From positions 175,458-227,084 of the forward strand of contig CALKEZ010000017.1 in the NCBI GenBank assembly GCA_938084745.1: a stretch of DNA of 51,627 nt. The letters run 5' to 3'. Origin of the DNA: an uncultured Gammaproteobacteria bacterium (GTDB lineage Bacteria; Pseudomonadota; Gammaproteobacteria; Eutrophobiales; Eutrophobiaceae). The translations under genes were made by a program, and so were the position numbers. The first letter of the stretch is position 1; every line of letters begins with the position of its first letter. Of the stretch, positions 17,637 through 26,043 are shown piece after piece. The notes under the pieces are model-generated. The model did no database searches. It had not been told where the DNA came from and was given only the letters and a program-made list of their open reading frames with translations.

Positions 17637-18593
17637 ATGACTTCAGATATTTCATGGCAACCGTGCGCTGACGCGGAAATTATAAAAAAAAGAGCCTGGT
17701 TGCTGGAACAAGTTCGCGACTTCATGAAGTCTCGCAACATTACCGAAGTCGATACCCCCGTGCTGAGCCATTTTGCCATTAGTGATCCCTATATTCAGAG
17801 CCTCTCAACTACTCATGCGTCTGAAAGAGATGTGGTGCTTTATTTACATACCTCGCCCGAATTTTGTATGAAAAGGCTGCTTGCCAGTGGATTGGGTTCT
17901 ATTTATCAAATTGCCCATGTCTTTCGTAACGAAGAATCAGGCAAACGACACAATACGGAATTCACCATGCTGGAGTGGTATCGAGTTGAATTTGGTTATT
18001 ACCAACTCATGGATGAAATCGGGCAATTGTTGATTAAGATAGGTCTTGAAGTACCTGTGAAAATCACCTACGCAGAATCTTTTCGTCAGACAGTAAATCT
18101 TGATCCGCATATGGTTGATACAGCAGCATTACAAACGTTATGCAAACAAGCAGGTTGGGACGCTGAGGATGCCGATCGCCATAGCTTGCTCGATTTTGTT
18201 TTTTCCGAAATTGTTATGGCCAATTTCAAGTCCAGCAAACCACTCATTGTCTATGATTACCCGGAATGCATGTCAGCCTTATCAACATTGAAAAATAGCG
18301 AGCCGGTTGTCAGTGAACGTTTTGAATTGTTTATTAACGGTATGGAAATCGCTAATGGGTTTAATGAACTGACTGACGTAGATGAACAATTGAAACGATT
18401 CCAGGCAGATATTCAAACACGAAGAAACAAAGGTCTTGCCGAACCGCCGATAGATGAACATTTTCTGGCAGCACTAGAGTCGGGTTTACCCGTCTGTGCC
18501 GGTGTCGCTGTCGGGATTGATCGTTTGTTGATGGTTTTATCTGGAAAAGATGATATAAATGAAGTCACTACGTTCAGTTTGGAAAATAATTAA
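17637..18593 (+). CDS. epmA: EpmA, EF-P beta-lysylation ligase (PoxA/GenX)
   Basis: A 318-residue paralogue of the catalytic core of class II lysyl-tRNA synthetase that attaches (R)-beta-lysine to Lys34 of EF-P. Class II motif 2 is visible as FRNEESGKRHNTEFTMLEWYR, quoted here only in part (RNEESGKRHNTEFTMLEW), and motif 3 as GVAVGIDRLLMVL. There is no N-terminal anticodon-binding domain, as expected for EpmA. The DUF6998-like gene starts three bases after the stop, so these two are probably cotranscribed. Confidence 0.95.
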   Translation: MTSDISWQPCADAEIIKKRAWLLEQVRDFMKSRNITEVDTPVLSHFAISDPYIQSLSTTHASERDVVLYLHTSPEFCMKRLLASGLGSIYQIAHVFRNEESGKRHNTEFTMLEWYRVEFGYYQLMDEIGQLLIKIGLEVPVKITYAESFRQTVNLDPHMVDTAALQTLCKQAGWDAEDADRHSLLDFVFSEIVMANFKSSKPLIVYDYPECMSALSTLKNSEPVVSERFELFINGMEIANGFNELTDVDEQLKRFQADIQTRRNKGLAEPPIDEHFLAALESGLPVCAGVAVGIDRLLMVLSGKDDINEVTTFSLENN

Positions 18594-18596
18594 TCT

Positions 18597-19070
18597 ATGG
18601 GTATTTATTCAGTTGATAAATTAATTGCTGAGACACGCCGTATAGCGAAAGAATATCGTCTCGCTACTGGGAAAATACTGCCGGTCACTCCTGAGATAGC
18701 CATCAATGATGCGATCTCTATTTTGGGTTTGTTACCCAACGAGGACAATGTAGCTGGTTATGATGCGATATATCAACAGGGCGATGTGAGTCTCAAGGTT
18801 CAAATTAAAGGTCGAGCTATCTTCAATGAGAAACGACAGGATCATCGGCTTGGACAGATTAAGAGCGAACAAGAGTGGGATGCAATAATCTTGGTCATTA
18901 TGAACGCTGATTTTATGCCGGAAGAAATCGCCATGGCTAAAAGAGAAGATATATTGCTGGATCTGGAAGATAAAACCAAAAACAATAAAAAGGGCGCTAT
19001 GACAATTGCCAAGTTTAAGGCGATATCCGAACTACTCTGGACAGAACAAAACGGATTGGAAACGGACTGA
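18597..19070 (+). CDS. DUF6998-like protein, possible nuclease-fold
   Basis: A 157-residue protein. The N-terminus (SVDKLIAETRRIAKEYRLAT) and the following PVTPEIAINDAISILGL resemble the DUF6998 family as I remember it. GYDAIYQQGDVSLKVQIKGR carries an Asp followed by a Q-x-K strand, spaced like the D...(E/Q)xK core of PD-(D/E)xK nucleases. That is a pattern-level inference only. It starts three bases after epmA, and I see no restriction-modification partner nearby. Confidence 0.6.
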   Translation: MGIYSVDKLIAETRRIAKEYRLATGKILPVTPEIAINDAISILGLLPNEDNVAGYDAIYQQGDVSLKVQIKGRAIFNEKRQDHRLGQIKSEQEWDAIILVIMNADFMPEEIAMAKREDILLDLEDKTKNNKKGAMTIAKFKAISELLWTEQNGLETD

Positions 19071-19179
19071 TTTAGCCAATGACCTTAAAATAATGCATTA
19101 TCGTCCTTGACGATCACAAACACCCTCATCTCACTTAATTATCTTTGGCTTTTATAGCGCTATCGTTACTACCTAACTT

Positions 19180-21084
19180 ATGAAAACAGTCAAAGAAGTG
19201 TTTGCTGATGGCGGACCATTAGCAAATTTAATCAATGATTACCAACACCGTCCCGAACAGGAAGATATGGCGCAAACTATATTTTCGGCCATCGCTGCCG
19301 GTCAAAACCTGGTATGTGAAGCGGGGACGGGAACAGGTAAAACCGTCGCTTATCTTGTGCCAGCGTTACTGTCCGGGCAAAAAGTCATTGTTTCTACCGG
19401 CACTCGTCATTTACAGGATCAGTTATATCAAAAAGATTTACCGCTGGTACTTGATGCCCTTGCTACAGTAGCGACAACGATGGTGTTGAAAGGTCGATCA
19501 AACTATCTCTGTTTGCAGCACATGGATATTGCAATCAGTGATACGAAAGACCTGAGTTACCAGAACATGTCTGATCTGCAGGAAGTTGTGCAGTGGTCTT
19601 CTTCTACCAGGACCGGTGACATTAACGAGTTGGGCATGATCGAAGAAAATTCAGTGATACGTTCCAGAATTACATCTACAACTGAGAACTGCCTCGGACA
19701 ATCCTGCCCGAGTTACGATGATTGTTTTGTCTTTAAAAACAGAAAAGCGGCGATGGAATCCGACCTTGTGATTACCAATCATCATTTAGTGCTATCCGAT
19801 ATGGGCTTACGGGAAAAAGGTTTTGGTGAAGTATTGCCCCTGGCTGATGTTATTATCTTTGATGAAGCGCACCAGTTGCCTGAATTAGCTTCGACGTATT
19901 TCAGTCAAACGCTGAGTAGCCGCCAATTACTGGAGTTGATTAGCGACATCAAAATTGCTGACCATGAAGAAGCCGGTGATATTGATGAGCTGGCCAGTGC
20001 ATTAGCACAATTCGAAAAATCTATACGCGATGTCCGTCTGGTATTTGGCAGACAGGATCAACGGCTCAACTGGCTGGAAGTTTGGGAGAAATCATTATTA
20101 TCAACAGAACTCCCAAAACTACTCAGTGCCTATCAAGGCGTCATCGATCTTCTTGAGACTGCCTGTGGACGCGGCAAGCTGCTTGATAACTGCTGGCAGC
20201 GCGCAAAAGCACACTATAATTACATCGATAACTATATCGAATCCAAAAATGAAGACTCGATACGTTGGATAGAAATACGCGGCCATCATTTATATTTAAA
20301 TCAGACTCCGGTTAATATTTCTGAAACGTTTCAACAACGACTCGCCGAATACAATGCGACCAGTATATTTACCTCGGCCACACTCGCAATAAATGATGAC
20401 TTTAATTACTACAGCCGTCAGCTTGGTCTGGAAGAGTGTAAGACACAGGTCTGGATCAGCCCTTTTGATTACCAGACCCAAACCTGTTTATACGTGCCAC
20501 TCGATTTGCCCGAACCTAATCAATCGGAGTTTTTTGATGCATTTATCGACAGAACGATAACGTTATTATCTTATAGTGAAGGACATGCTTTCGTTTTGTT
20601 TACCTCCCACCAAGCCTTGACGCGTTCTGCCGAGAAATTATCAAAAGCAATTGATTATCCGATTTTTATTCAAGGTCAAGCGCCGCGTTCGGAATTGTTG
20701 AACCAGTTTCGGTCGACTAAACATGGCGTATTACTTGGCACGAGCAGTTTCTGGGAAGGTGTTGATGTAAAAGGAGAAGCATTATCTCTGGTCATTATCG
20801 ACAAGTTACCCTTTGCCAGCCCGGATGATCCTGTCTTGCAGGCACGCTTGAATCACTTTAGCAAACAAGGTGGCAATCCGTTTATGGATCATCAGGTTCC
20901 GCAAGCGGCAATTAGTCTTAAACAGGGTGTAGGGCGATTAATCCGCGACATAACCGATCGAGGCGTATGCGTTATTTGCGACAAGCGACTCATAAACAAA
21001 GCCTATGGCAAACGAATTATCAAGTCTTTGCCACCAATGCCAGTCACACATGATTTAAAAGAAGTACAACTGTTTTTCAATTAG
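19180..21084 (+). CDS. yoaA: YoaA-type DinG-family Fe-S DNA helicase
   Basis: A 634-residue superfamily 2 helicase of the XPD/DinG group; E. coli YoaA is nearly the same length. Walker A is AGTGTGKT (about residues 48-55) and the DEAH box is IIFDEAHQLPELA (about 226-238). Between them lie four cysteines in NYLCLQ, ENCLGQSC and YDDCF that fit an Fe-S cluster. Motif VI is seen in QGVGRLIRDITDRG. YoaA works with the clamp-loader subunit HolC in repair of stalled forks in E. coli. The gene converges with the methyltransferase gene and overlaps it by four bases. Confidence 0.9.
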   Translation: MKTVKEVFADGGPLANLINDYQHRPEQEDMAQTIFSAIAAGQNLVCEAGTGTGKTVAYLVPALLSGQKVIVSTGTRHLQDQLYQKDLPLVLDALATVATTMVLKGRSNYLCLQHMDIAISDTKDLSYQNMSDLQEVVQWSSSTRTGDINELGMIEENSVIRSRITSTTENCLGQSCPSYDDCFVFKNRKAAMESDLVITNHHLVLSDMGLREKGFGEVLPLADVIIFDEAHQLPELASTYFSQTLSSRQLLELISDIKIADHEEAGDIDELASALAQFEKSIRDVRLVFGRQDQRLNWLEVWEKSLLSTELPKLLSAYQGVIDLLETACGRGKLLDNCWQRAKAHYNYIDNYIESKNEDSIRWIEIRGHHLYLNQTPVNISETFQQRLAEYNATSIFTSATLAINDDFNYYSRQLGLEECKTQVWISPFDYQTQTCLYVPLDLPEPNQSEFFDAFIDRTITLLSYSEGHAFVLFTSHQALTRSAEKLSKAIDYPIFIQGQAPRSELLNQFRSTKHGVLLGTSSFWEGVDVKGEALSLVIIDKLPFASPDDPVLQARLNHFSKQGGNPFMDHQVPQAAISLKQGVGRLIRDITDRGVCVICDKRLINKAYGKRIIKSLPPMPVTHDLKEVQLFFN

Positions 21085-21743
21085 TGTTTAAACGCCAAAG
21101 TAATACCATCAGCGACGGGTAGCATACTCAACATGATACGGTCATCAGCATGTAAATGTTCATTCAACAGACGTATCGCGACAGTATCTTCATCTTGAAT
21201 GGTTTCATCAGCAGGATTACCCGACCATAAAACATTATCGACCATGATTAACCCACCCGGCCTGATAAGCTGCAATACTCGTTCGTAGTAATCGATATAT
21301 TCAGGTTTATGTGCATCAATAAAGGCAAAGTCGTAAGTTTCATTCTGCTTGTCTTCTATTAAGCGGTCTAAAGTCTTGATTGCCGGAGCAATATGCAGGC
21401 TGATTTTTTCAGCAACGTTGGCTTTGCTCCAATATCGCTTCGCGATAGTCGTTATTTCGGGATCAATATCACAGGCATCCAGGTGTCCATCGTCAGGTAA
21501 TGCCAGTGCGATAGCGAGACTGCTATAACCGGTATAGACACCAATCTCCAATGCTTTTTTGACATGTAACAAGGTGATTAAAAATGAAATGAACTGGCCT
21601 TGCTCCGGCGCAATCTGCATTCTGGCCATGGGATGTTTGGCTGTTTCTTCACGACATTCTTTCAATATTTCGGCTTCGCGTAATGAAACTGACAAAAGAT
21701 AGCGATACACTTGTTCATCGAGTTGTATACTTTTTCTGGACAT
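21081..21743 (-). CDS. SAM-dependent O-methyltransferase (caffeoyl-CoA O-MT-like)
   Basis: A 220-residue class I methyltransferase of the small bacterial catechol/caffeoyl-CoA O-methyltransferase family. The SAM-binding motif is EIGVYTGYSSLAIALAL, followed by acidic DACDIDPE. FIDAHKPEYIDYYE and GGLIMVDNVLWSG supply the metal-binding and catalytic region. ATG 21743 is the natural start; the upstream in-frame extension reads into cpdA. The substrate is unknown. Only 15 bases separate its start from that of cpdA on the other strand. Confidence 0.88.
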   Translation of the reverse strand: MSRKSIQLDEQVYRYLLSVSLREAEILKECREETAKHPMARMQIAPEQGQFISFLITLLHVKKALEIGVYTGYSSLAIALALPDDGHLDACDIDPEITTIAKRYWSKANVAEKISLHIAPAIKTLDRLIEDKQNETYDFAFIDAHKPEYIDYYERVLQLIRPGGLIMVDNVLWSGNPADETIQDEDTVAIRLLNEHLHADDRIMLSMLPVADGITLAFKH

Positions 21744-21758
21744 AAACCAAAGAATATC

Positions 21759-22559
21759 ATGATTGAATCGATTGAAGCGATAACAAGGCTGACCCCTAAC
21801 GATCCGGAAAAGATAAATATTATTCAGATCACCGACACACATATTCTCGATGACGGCGCACCTTCCTTTAATGATTTTGATACCTCCGCGAGTTTGCTAA
21901 AGGTTCTGGATAAAATCAAACAGTCGGAAACTGATGCGGATTTAATTTTACTGACCGGAGATTTAGTCCACGAACCAACCGAGACAGCCTATCAAAAGCT
22001 GGCCGATCATTTATCAGTATTAACTATTCCCATACTCTCATTGCCCGGAAATCATGATATTCCTGAATTGATGCGCTATGTCATGGGCGCAAATGGCCAC
22101 GATACCGGCAACCTCATCAAGCTGGAAAATTGGGTCATTATACTTCTGAATACCTGTGTCCGAGGCGAGCATAGTGGTGCGTTATCCAACGAGGAACTTG
22201 CTTTTTTAAGAACGAGTCTGGAGGCCAATTCCGATTCTCATTGCTTAATTGCCTTGCATCACCACCCGGTTTTGATTGGGAGTAGTTGGATGGATGCGAT
22301 GACCTTGATAAACGCTGCAGATTTTTTAAACGTTGTTGATGATTATGACAACGTGCGTGCAATCATCTGGGGACATATTCATCAGGCGTTTGAATGTCAC
22401 AGGGGAAATATGACGTTACTAGGCTCGCCTTCGACCTGTTTACAGTTTAAACCGGGCAGTGATAAGTTTACGGTCGATAAAAAAGCGCCTGCTTATACCA
22501 AAATAACCTTGAAAAAGAATGGCGAATTTAGCGCCAAGGTTATCTATCTAAAAAAATAA
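21759..22559 (+). CDS. cpdA: CpdA-type metallophosphoesterase (3',5'-cAMP phosphodiesterase)
   Basis: A 266-residue calcineurin-like phosphoesterase. Metal-binding motifs are seen in order: ITDTHI (DxH), LLTGDLVHE (GD), LPGNHD (GNHD), ALHHHP and WGHIHQ (GHxH). Together with length this fits the class III cAMP phosphodiesterase CpdA (Icc). I chose ATG 21759; a longer frame to 21711 overlaps the divergent methyltransferase. Substrate specificity in this family varies, so the cAMP assignment is probable rather than proved. Confidence 0.85.
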   Translation: MIESIEAITRLTPNDPEKINIIQITDTHILDDGAPSFNDFDTSASLLKVLDKIKQSETDADLILLTGDLVHEPTETAYQKLADHLSVLTIPILSLPGNHDIPELMRYVMGANGHDTGNLIKLENWVIILLNTCVRGEHSGALSNEELAFLRTSLEANSDSHCLIALHHHPVLIGSSWMDAMTLINAADFLNVVDDYDNVRAIIWGHIHQAFECHRGNMTLLGSPSTCLQFKPGSDKFTVDKKAPAYTKITLKKNGEFSAKVIYLKK

Positions 22560-22597
22560 TTGACATTAAGTATAATCTATAACCTATTGTAATTTAA

Positions 22598-23266
22598 TTA
22601 AACATCAACAACTTTGTTTCTTAAGTAAACGGGCACAGCCGCTTCGACCGAAATGGTTTCTCCTGCCTCGTAAGCGACTTTTGCCAGGGCAACCACCTCT
22701 TTCGCAGAAGGGAATACCGCCCCCTGAAAACCCGATAAATTGTCAGTAAACTGCGTTTCTAATTCTTGTGAATAGGTTTCCCAGCCAGTGCCCGCGCCAA
22801 ACCATTTTCCATCTGTGGGCACAGAAATATCAGCAGGCGCACACACGACTTCAGCACTGATTTGCTGCATGAGCCCCGATTCATTTTTCCTGAACAAGCC
22901 CCAGTAAATTTCTTGCATCCGTGCATCAATCGCTGTGGCTACCTGCGAATAGTCATCGGCAAACTGTTGTGCCAGTGCATTCAATGTTGAAACAGGGATG
23001 ACCGGTGTATCGTAAGCAAAGGCCAATCCTTGTATGACGCCCACAGCGACACGTACGCCGGTGAATGCACCTGGCCCTTGACCAAAAGCAATGGCATCAA
23101 GCTCACTGACTTTTAATCCTGCCTGATTAAGCAGGTCATCAACCATGGGTAAGATTAATTCTGTATGTCGTCTGGGTGCAATTTCAAACCGGTGTAGACA
23201 ACTATCATCGATACCCAGTGCAGCAGAACAAGCTTCTGTTGACGTTTCTATGGCGAGAATTTTCAT
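22598..23266 (-). CDS. tsaB: TsaB, t6A tRNA modification partner protein
   Basis: A 222-residue ASKHA-fold protein with the typical TsaB (YeaZ) start KILAIETSTEACSAAL, followed by the HTELILPMVDDLL helix and the AFGQGPGAFTGVRVAVG segment. It forms the TsaB-TsaD-TsaE complex that puts threonylcarbamoyl on A37 of ANN-decoding tRNAs. The gene is convergent with cpdA and divergent from lolC. Length is normal for the family. Confidence 0.93.
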   Translation of the reverse strand: MKILAIETSTEACSAALGIDDSCLHRFEIAPRRHTELILPMVDDLLNQAGLKVSELDAIAFGQGPGAFTGVRVAVGVIQGLAFAYDTPVIPVSTLNALAQQFADDYSQVATAIDARMQEIYWGLFRKNESGLMQQISAEVVCAPADISVPTDGKWFGAGTGWETYSQELETQFTDNLSGFQGAVFPSAKEVVALAKVAYEAGETISVEAAVPVYLRNKVVDV

Positions 23267-23468
23267 AACGCGTATTACAAGATAATTATCAAATCAGAAC
23301 AATACATTTTTCAAAAACAGGAGCTCATTCATATAAATTGAGTTTCCAATAGCGCATACATACAAAAAGATAAAACCATTAAAACAGTTGTAAAGCGATA
23401 TAAGTTTCAAAATACAGACAAACTTACTTATGCATCGGCAAGTTTTCCTGTTTTATGTCTATACGCAG

Positions 23469-23497
23469 TTTCAAGCAATGAACAAGCACTCTATAAT
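23469..23497 (+). promoter_or_regulatory. Candidate sigma-70 promoter for lolCD, giving a near-leaderless message
   Basis: TTTCAA (23469-23474) and a perfect TATAAT (23492-23497) are 17 bases apart. The lolC ATG begins at 23506, eight bases after the -10 box, and there is no Shine-Dalgarno sequence between. A normal start site would fall within about three bases of the ATG. Confidence 0.5.
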
Positions 23498-23505
23498 GCC
23501 GGCCT

Positions 23506-24750
23506 ATGTTTAATTCATTTGAAACCATGATTGGTTTGCGATATGTCCGCGCACGACGCCGCAATCATTTTATTTCTTTTATCTCCATGACCTCGATGCT
23601 AGGTGTTGGTCTCGGCGTAATGGCCCTAATCACGGTGCTTTCAGTGATGAATGGCTTCGAAAAAGAATTAAAAGAACGTATTTTAGGTATGGCATCACAC
23701 GCTACCGTGGTAGAAGACGGTGATGTCTTGCGTGATTGGAAACCTATCGCAGAGGAGATCATGCACCACCCTGATATCGTTGGCGTCGCACCTTACTTTC
23801 ATGCCGAAGGGATGTTAGTTAAAGATAAACGCGTTAATGGCACAATAATTCGCGGCATTCTGCCTGACGAAGAGCCCAAGGTTTCAACGGTAACCCAAAC
23901 GATGATTTACGGGGATATTAATAATCTGAGAGCGGGTGAATTTAATATTGTGCTGGGAAAAGAACTTGCGCGAAAACTGGGGTTAATCATTGGTGATAAA
24001 GTAACTTTGATAGCACCACAAGCCAATGTAACACCGGCAGGTATCTTGCCCCGACTTAAACGTTTTACTTTGGTCGGGATATTTGAAGTCGGTATGCACG
24101 AGTTTGATAGTGCGCTCGCTTTAATTCATATGGACGATGCCTTACGACTTTTTCGTAAAGCCGGACCAACGGGTCTGCGTTTAAAAACCAATGATATTCT
24201 CAAAGCGCCCGTCATCAGCCGTGAGATCGTAGCTCAGATTCCAGGTCATTACTGGGTGGTTGACTGGACCCAACAACATGCAAATTTTTTTCGCGCTCTA
24301 AAAACCGAAAAGACCGTCATGTTTGTCATCTTGTTACTGATCGTTGCTGTCGCCGCATTCAATATTATTTCAACATTAGTCATGATGGTTTCAGACAAGC
24401 AAGCAGACATCGCTGTGTTACGTACGCTTGGCGCAAGTCCAGGCAGTATATTAAAGATATTTATGATCCAGGGAACGCTTATCGGTTTTGTCGGAATTAG
24501 TCTGGGCGTGATAGGTGGTGTCTGGTTGGCGTCAAATATAGAAACCATTGTGCCGGCCATTGAATCCTTAATTGGCTATAAATTTTTGTCGGCTGACGTT
24601 TATTATATTAGTGACTTACCGTCAGACATGCATTGGGATGATGTCATTACAATTAGTATTGTAGCGTTTGTTTTATGCTTGCTGGCAACGATCTATCCGG
24701 CATTACGAGCCGCCGCCACTCAGCCAGCCGAGGCATTGCGCTATGAGTAA
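23506..24750 (+). CDS. lolC: LolC/E-family lipoprotein-releasing permease
   Basis: A 414-residue permease of the ABC transporter that releases lipoproteins from the inner membrane to LolA. It has an N-terminal membrane helix after [16 protein letters not shown], a large periplasmic domain (about residues 45-265) and three C-terminal helices ending in [11 protein letters not shown], the conserved Lol terminus. Only one LolC/E-type gene is followed by lolD, so the complex may be a homodimer (the LolF type) unless a second permease lies elsewhere. The start agrees with E. coli LolC by N-terminal alignment. The carrier lolA is in the window at 43460. Confidence 0.93.
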   Translation: MFNSFETMIGLRYVRARRRNHFISFISMTSMLGVGLGVMALITVLSVMNGFEKELKERILGMASHATVVEDGDVLRDWKPIAEEIMHHPDIVGVAPYFHAEGMLVKDKRVNGTIIRGILPDEEPKVSTVTQTMIYGDINNLRAGEFNIVLGKELARKLGLIIGDKVTLIAPQANVTPAGILPRLKRFTLVGIFEVGMHEFDSALALIHMDDALRLFRKAGPTGLRLKTNDILKAPVISREIVAQIPGHYWVVDWTQQHANFFRALKTEKTVMFVILLLIVAVAAFNIISTLVMMVSDKQADIAVLRTLGASPGSILKIFMIQGTLIGFVGISLGVIGGVWLASNIETIVPAIESLIGYKFLSADVYYISDLPSDMHWDDVITISIVAFVLCLLATIYPALRAAATQPAEALRYE

Positions 24751-25420
24751 TGTGTTGATTGAAACGCGACAACTCACAAAATGTTTCGATGACGGTGAAC
24801 TCCGGGTCGAGGTGTTGAAAGGAGTGAATTTCAGAATTGAAGCTAACCAGAGTGTTGCCATAATAGGGACATCCGGTTCCGGCAAAAGTACCTTATTACA
24901 TTTATTGGGTGGACTTGATCTGCCTGACAAAGGTGAAGTCCTTGTTAATAACAAGGATATGGCAAAGTTAAACGATGAAGAACGCGGCAAGCTGCGTAAC
25001 AAACATCTTGGTTTTATCTATCAATTTCACCATCTCCTGCCAGAGTTTACTGCGTTGGAAAATGTGGCCATGCCATTACTTATCAGACGCGATAATAAAA
25101 AAGAAGCATTGGACAAGGCGGCCATCTTGTTAGAGAAAGTGGGCTTGTCTGATCGTCTATTACATAAACCGGGCGAGTTATCCGGCGGTGAACGCCAACG
25201 TGCGGCCATTGCCAGAGCGTTGGTAACAGAACCAGCCTGCATTCTGGCCGATGAACCAACCGGGAATCTGGATGAAAAGACGGCAGATAAGGTGTTTGAG
25301 TTGATGTTGGAACTAAACCAGACCTTGTCGACCAGCCTAATTATGGTGACGCATAATCTGGCACTTTCAAAACGGGTGGATCGCGTTTTAGAATTAAAAG
25401 AGGGGCTACTTCAAGATTAA
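24743..25420 (+). CDS. lolD: LolD, ATPase of the lipoprotein-releasing complex
   Basis: A 225-residue ABC ATPase. Walker A is [16 protein letters not shown], the Q-loop region is [12 protein letters not shown] (the LolD/MacB-type QFHHLLPEF is diagnostic), the signature is [15 protein letters not shown], and Walker B is [15 protein letters not shown] 24743 lies inside the last codons of lolC, giving an eight-base overlap and coupled translation. A longer upstream frame to 24668 overlaps lolC further and is not needed. Confidence 0.95.
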   Translation: MSNVLIETRQLTKCFDDGELRVEVLKGVNFRIEANQSVAIIGTSGSGKSTLLHLLGGLDLPDKGEVLVNNKDMAKLNDEERGKLRNKHLGFIYQFHHLLPEFTALENVAMPLLIRRDNKKEALDKAAILLEKVGLSDRLLHKPGELSGGERQRAAIARALVTEPACILADEPTGNLDEKTADKVFELMLELNQTLSTSLIMVTHNLALSKRVDRVLELKEGLLQD

Positions 25421-25448
25421 CAAACTATTTGATTCGTCAGTTTATTTT

Positions 25449-25961
25449 TTATTTTCGATGTCTTTTTTCCCACTTACTAATTGCGCTTAACCGCCAAATC
25501 AAGCGAATAATCAAATAGGTTAGAAACGAACTGACCGTGCCCAGAATAAAACAACCAAGCAATAACGGCTCCCAGATGTGAACCAGTGTTGTTCCTATCC
25601 AGTCCCATGAAAAACTGAAACTAACATTTTTTTCCTTTAAACCCAGCAACTTAGCGCCTATTTGATAGGAAAAGAAGAATAACGGTGGAATCGTAACAGG
25701 GTTGCTAAAAAAAGAAAAAACGACCGCAATCGGCAAATTAACTCGAAATAGAATGGCTAATGCCGCAGATGAGATTGTGTGGATGGGCAGTGGAATGAAA
25801 GCGCAAAACATTCCAACTGCCGCACCACCGGCGGATGAGCGACGATGGAGATGCCAGATATTCGGATCATGCAAATAATCCGAAAACAGGTGAATTCCGC
25901 CTTGTTTATGGATGTGTTCTTTTTGCGGAATGTAACGTTTAAAAAAATTGCGTAAACTCAT
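25449..25961 (-). CDS. DUF2062 family membrane protein
   Basis: A 170-residue protein of the DUF2062 family, with SSAGGAAVGMFCAFIPLP, LFRVNLPIAVVFSFFSNPVT and about three membrane helices. The function is unknown. I chose ATG 25961; a GTG at 25988 adds nine residues, and neither start has a clear ribosome binding site. It converges with lolD and diverges from comEC, with only 82 bases between the two starts. Confidence 0.85.
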   Translation of the reverse strand: MSLRNFFKRYIPQKEHIHKQGGIHLFSDYLHDPNIWHLHRRSSAGGAAVGMFCAFIPLPIHTISSAALAILFRVNLPIAVVFSFFSNPVTIPPLFFFSYQIGAKLLGLKEKNVSFSFSWDWIGTTLVHIWEPLLLGCFILGTVSSFLTYLIIRLIWRLSAISKWEKRHRK

Positions 25962-26043
25962 AGATTCAATAATATTTTTATCTGGCACAAAAAAAGCGCG
26001 CTATTATAGCTGATTAATAAATTACAGGGAGTTAAATTTATTT

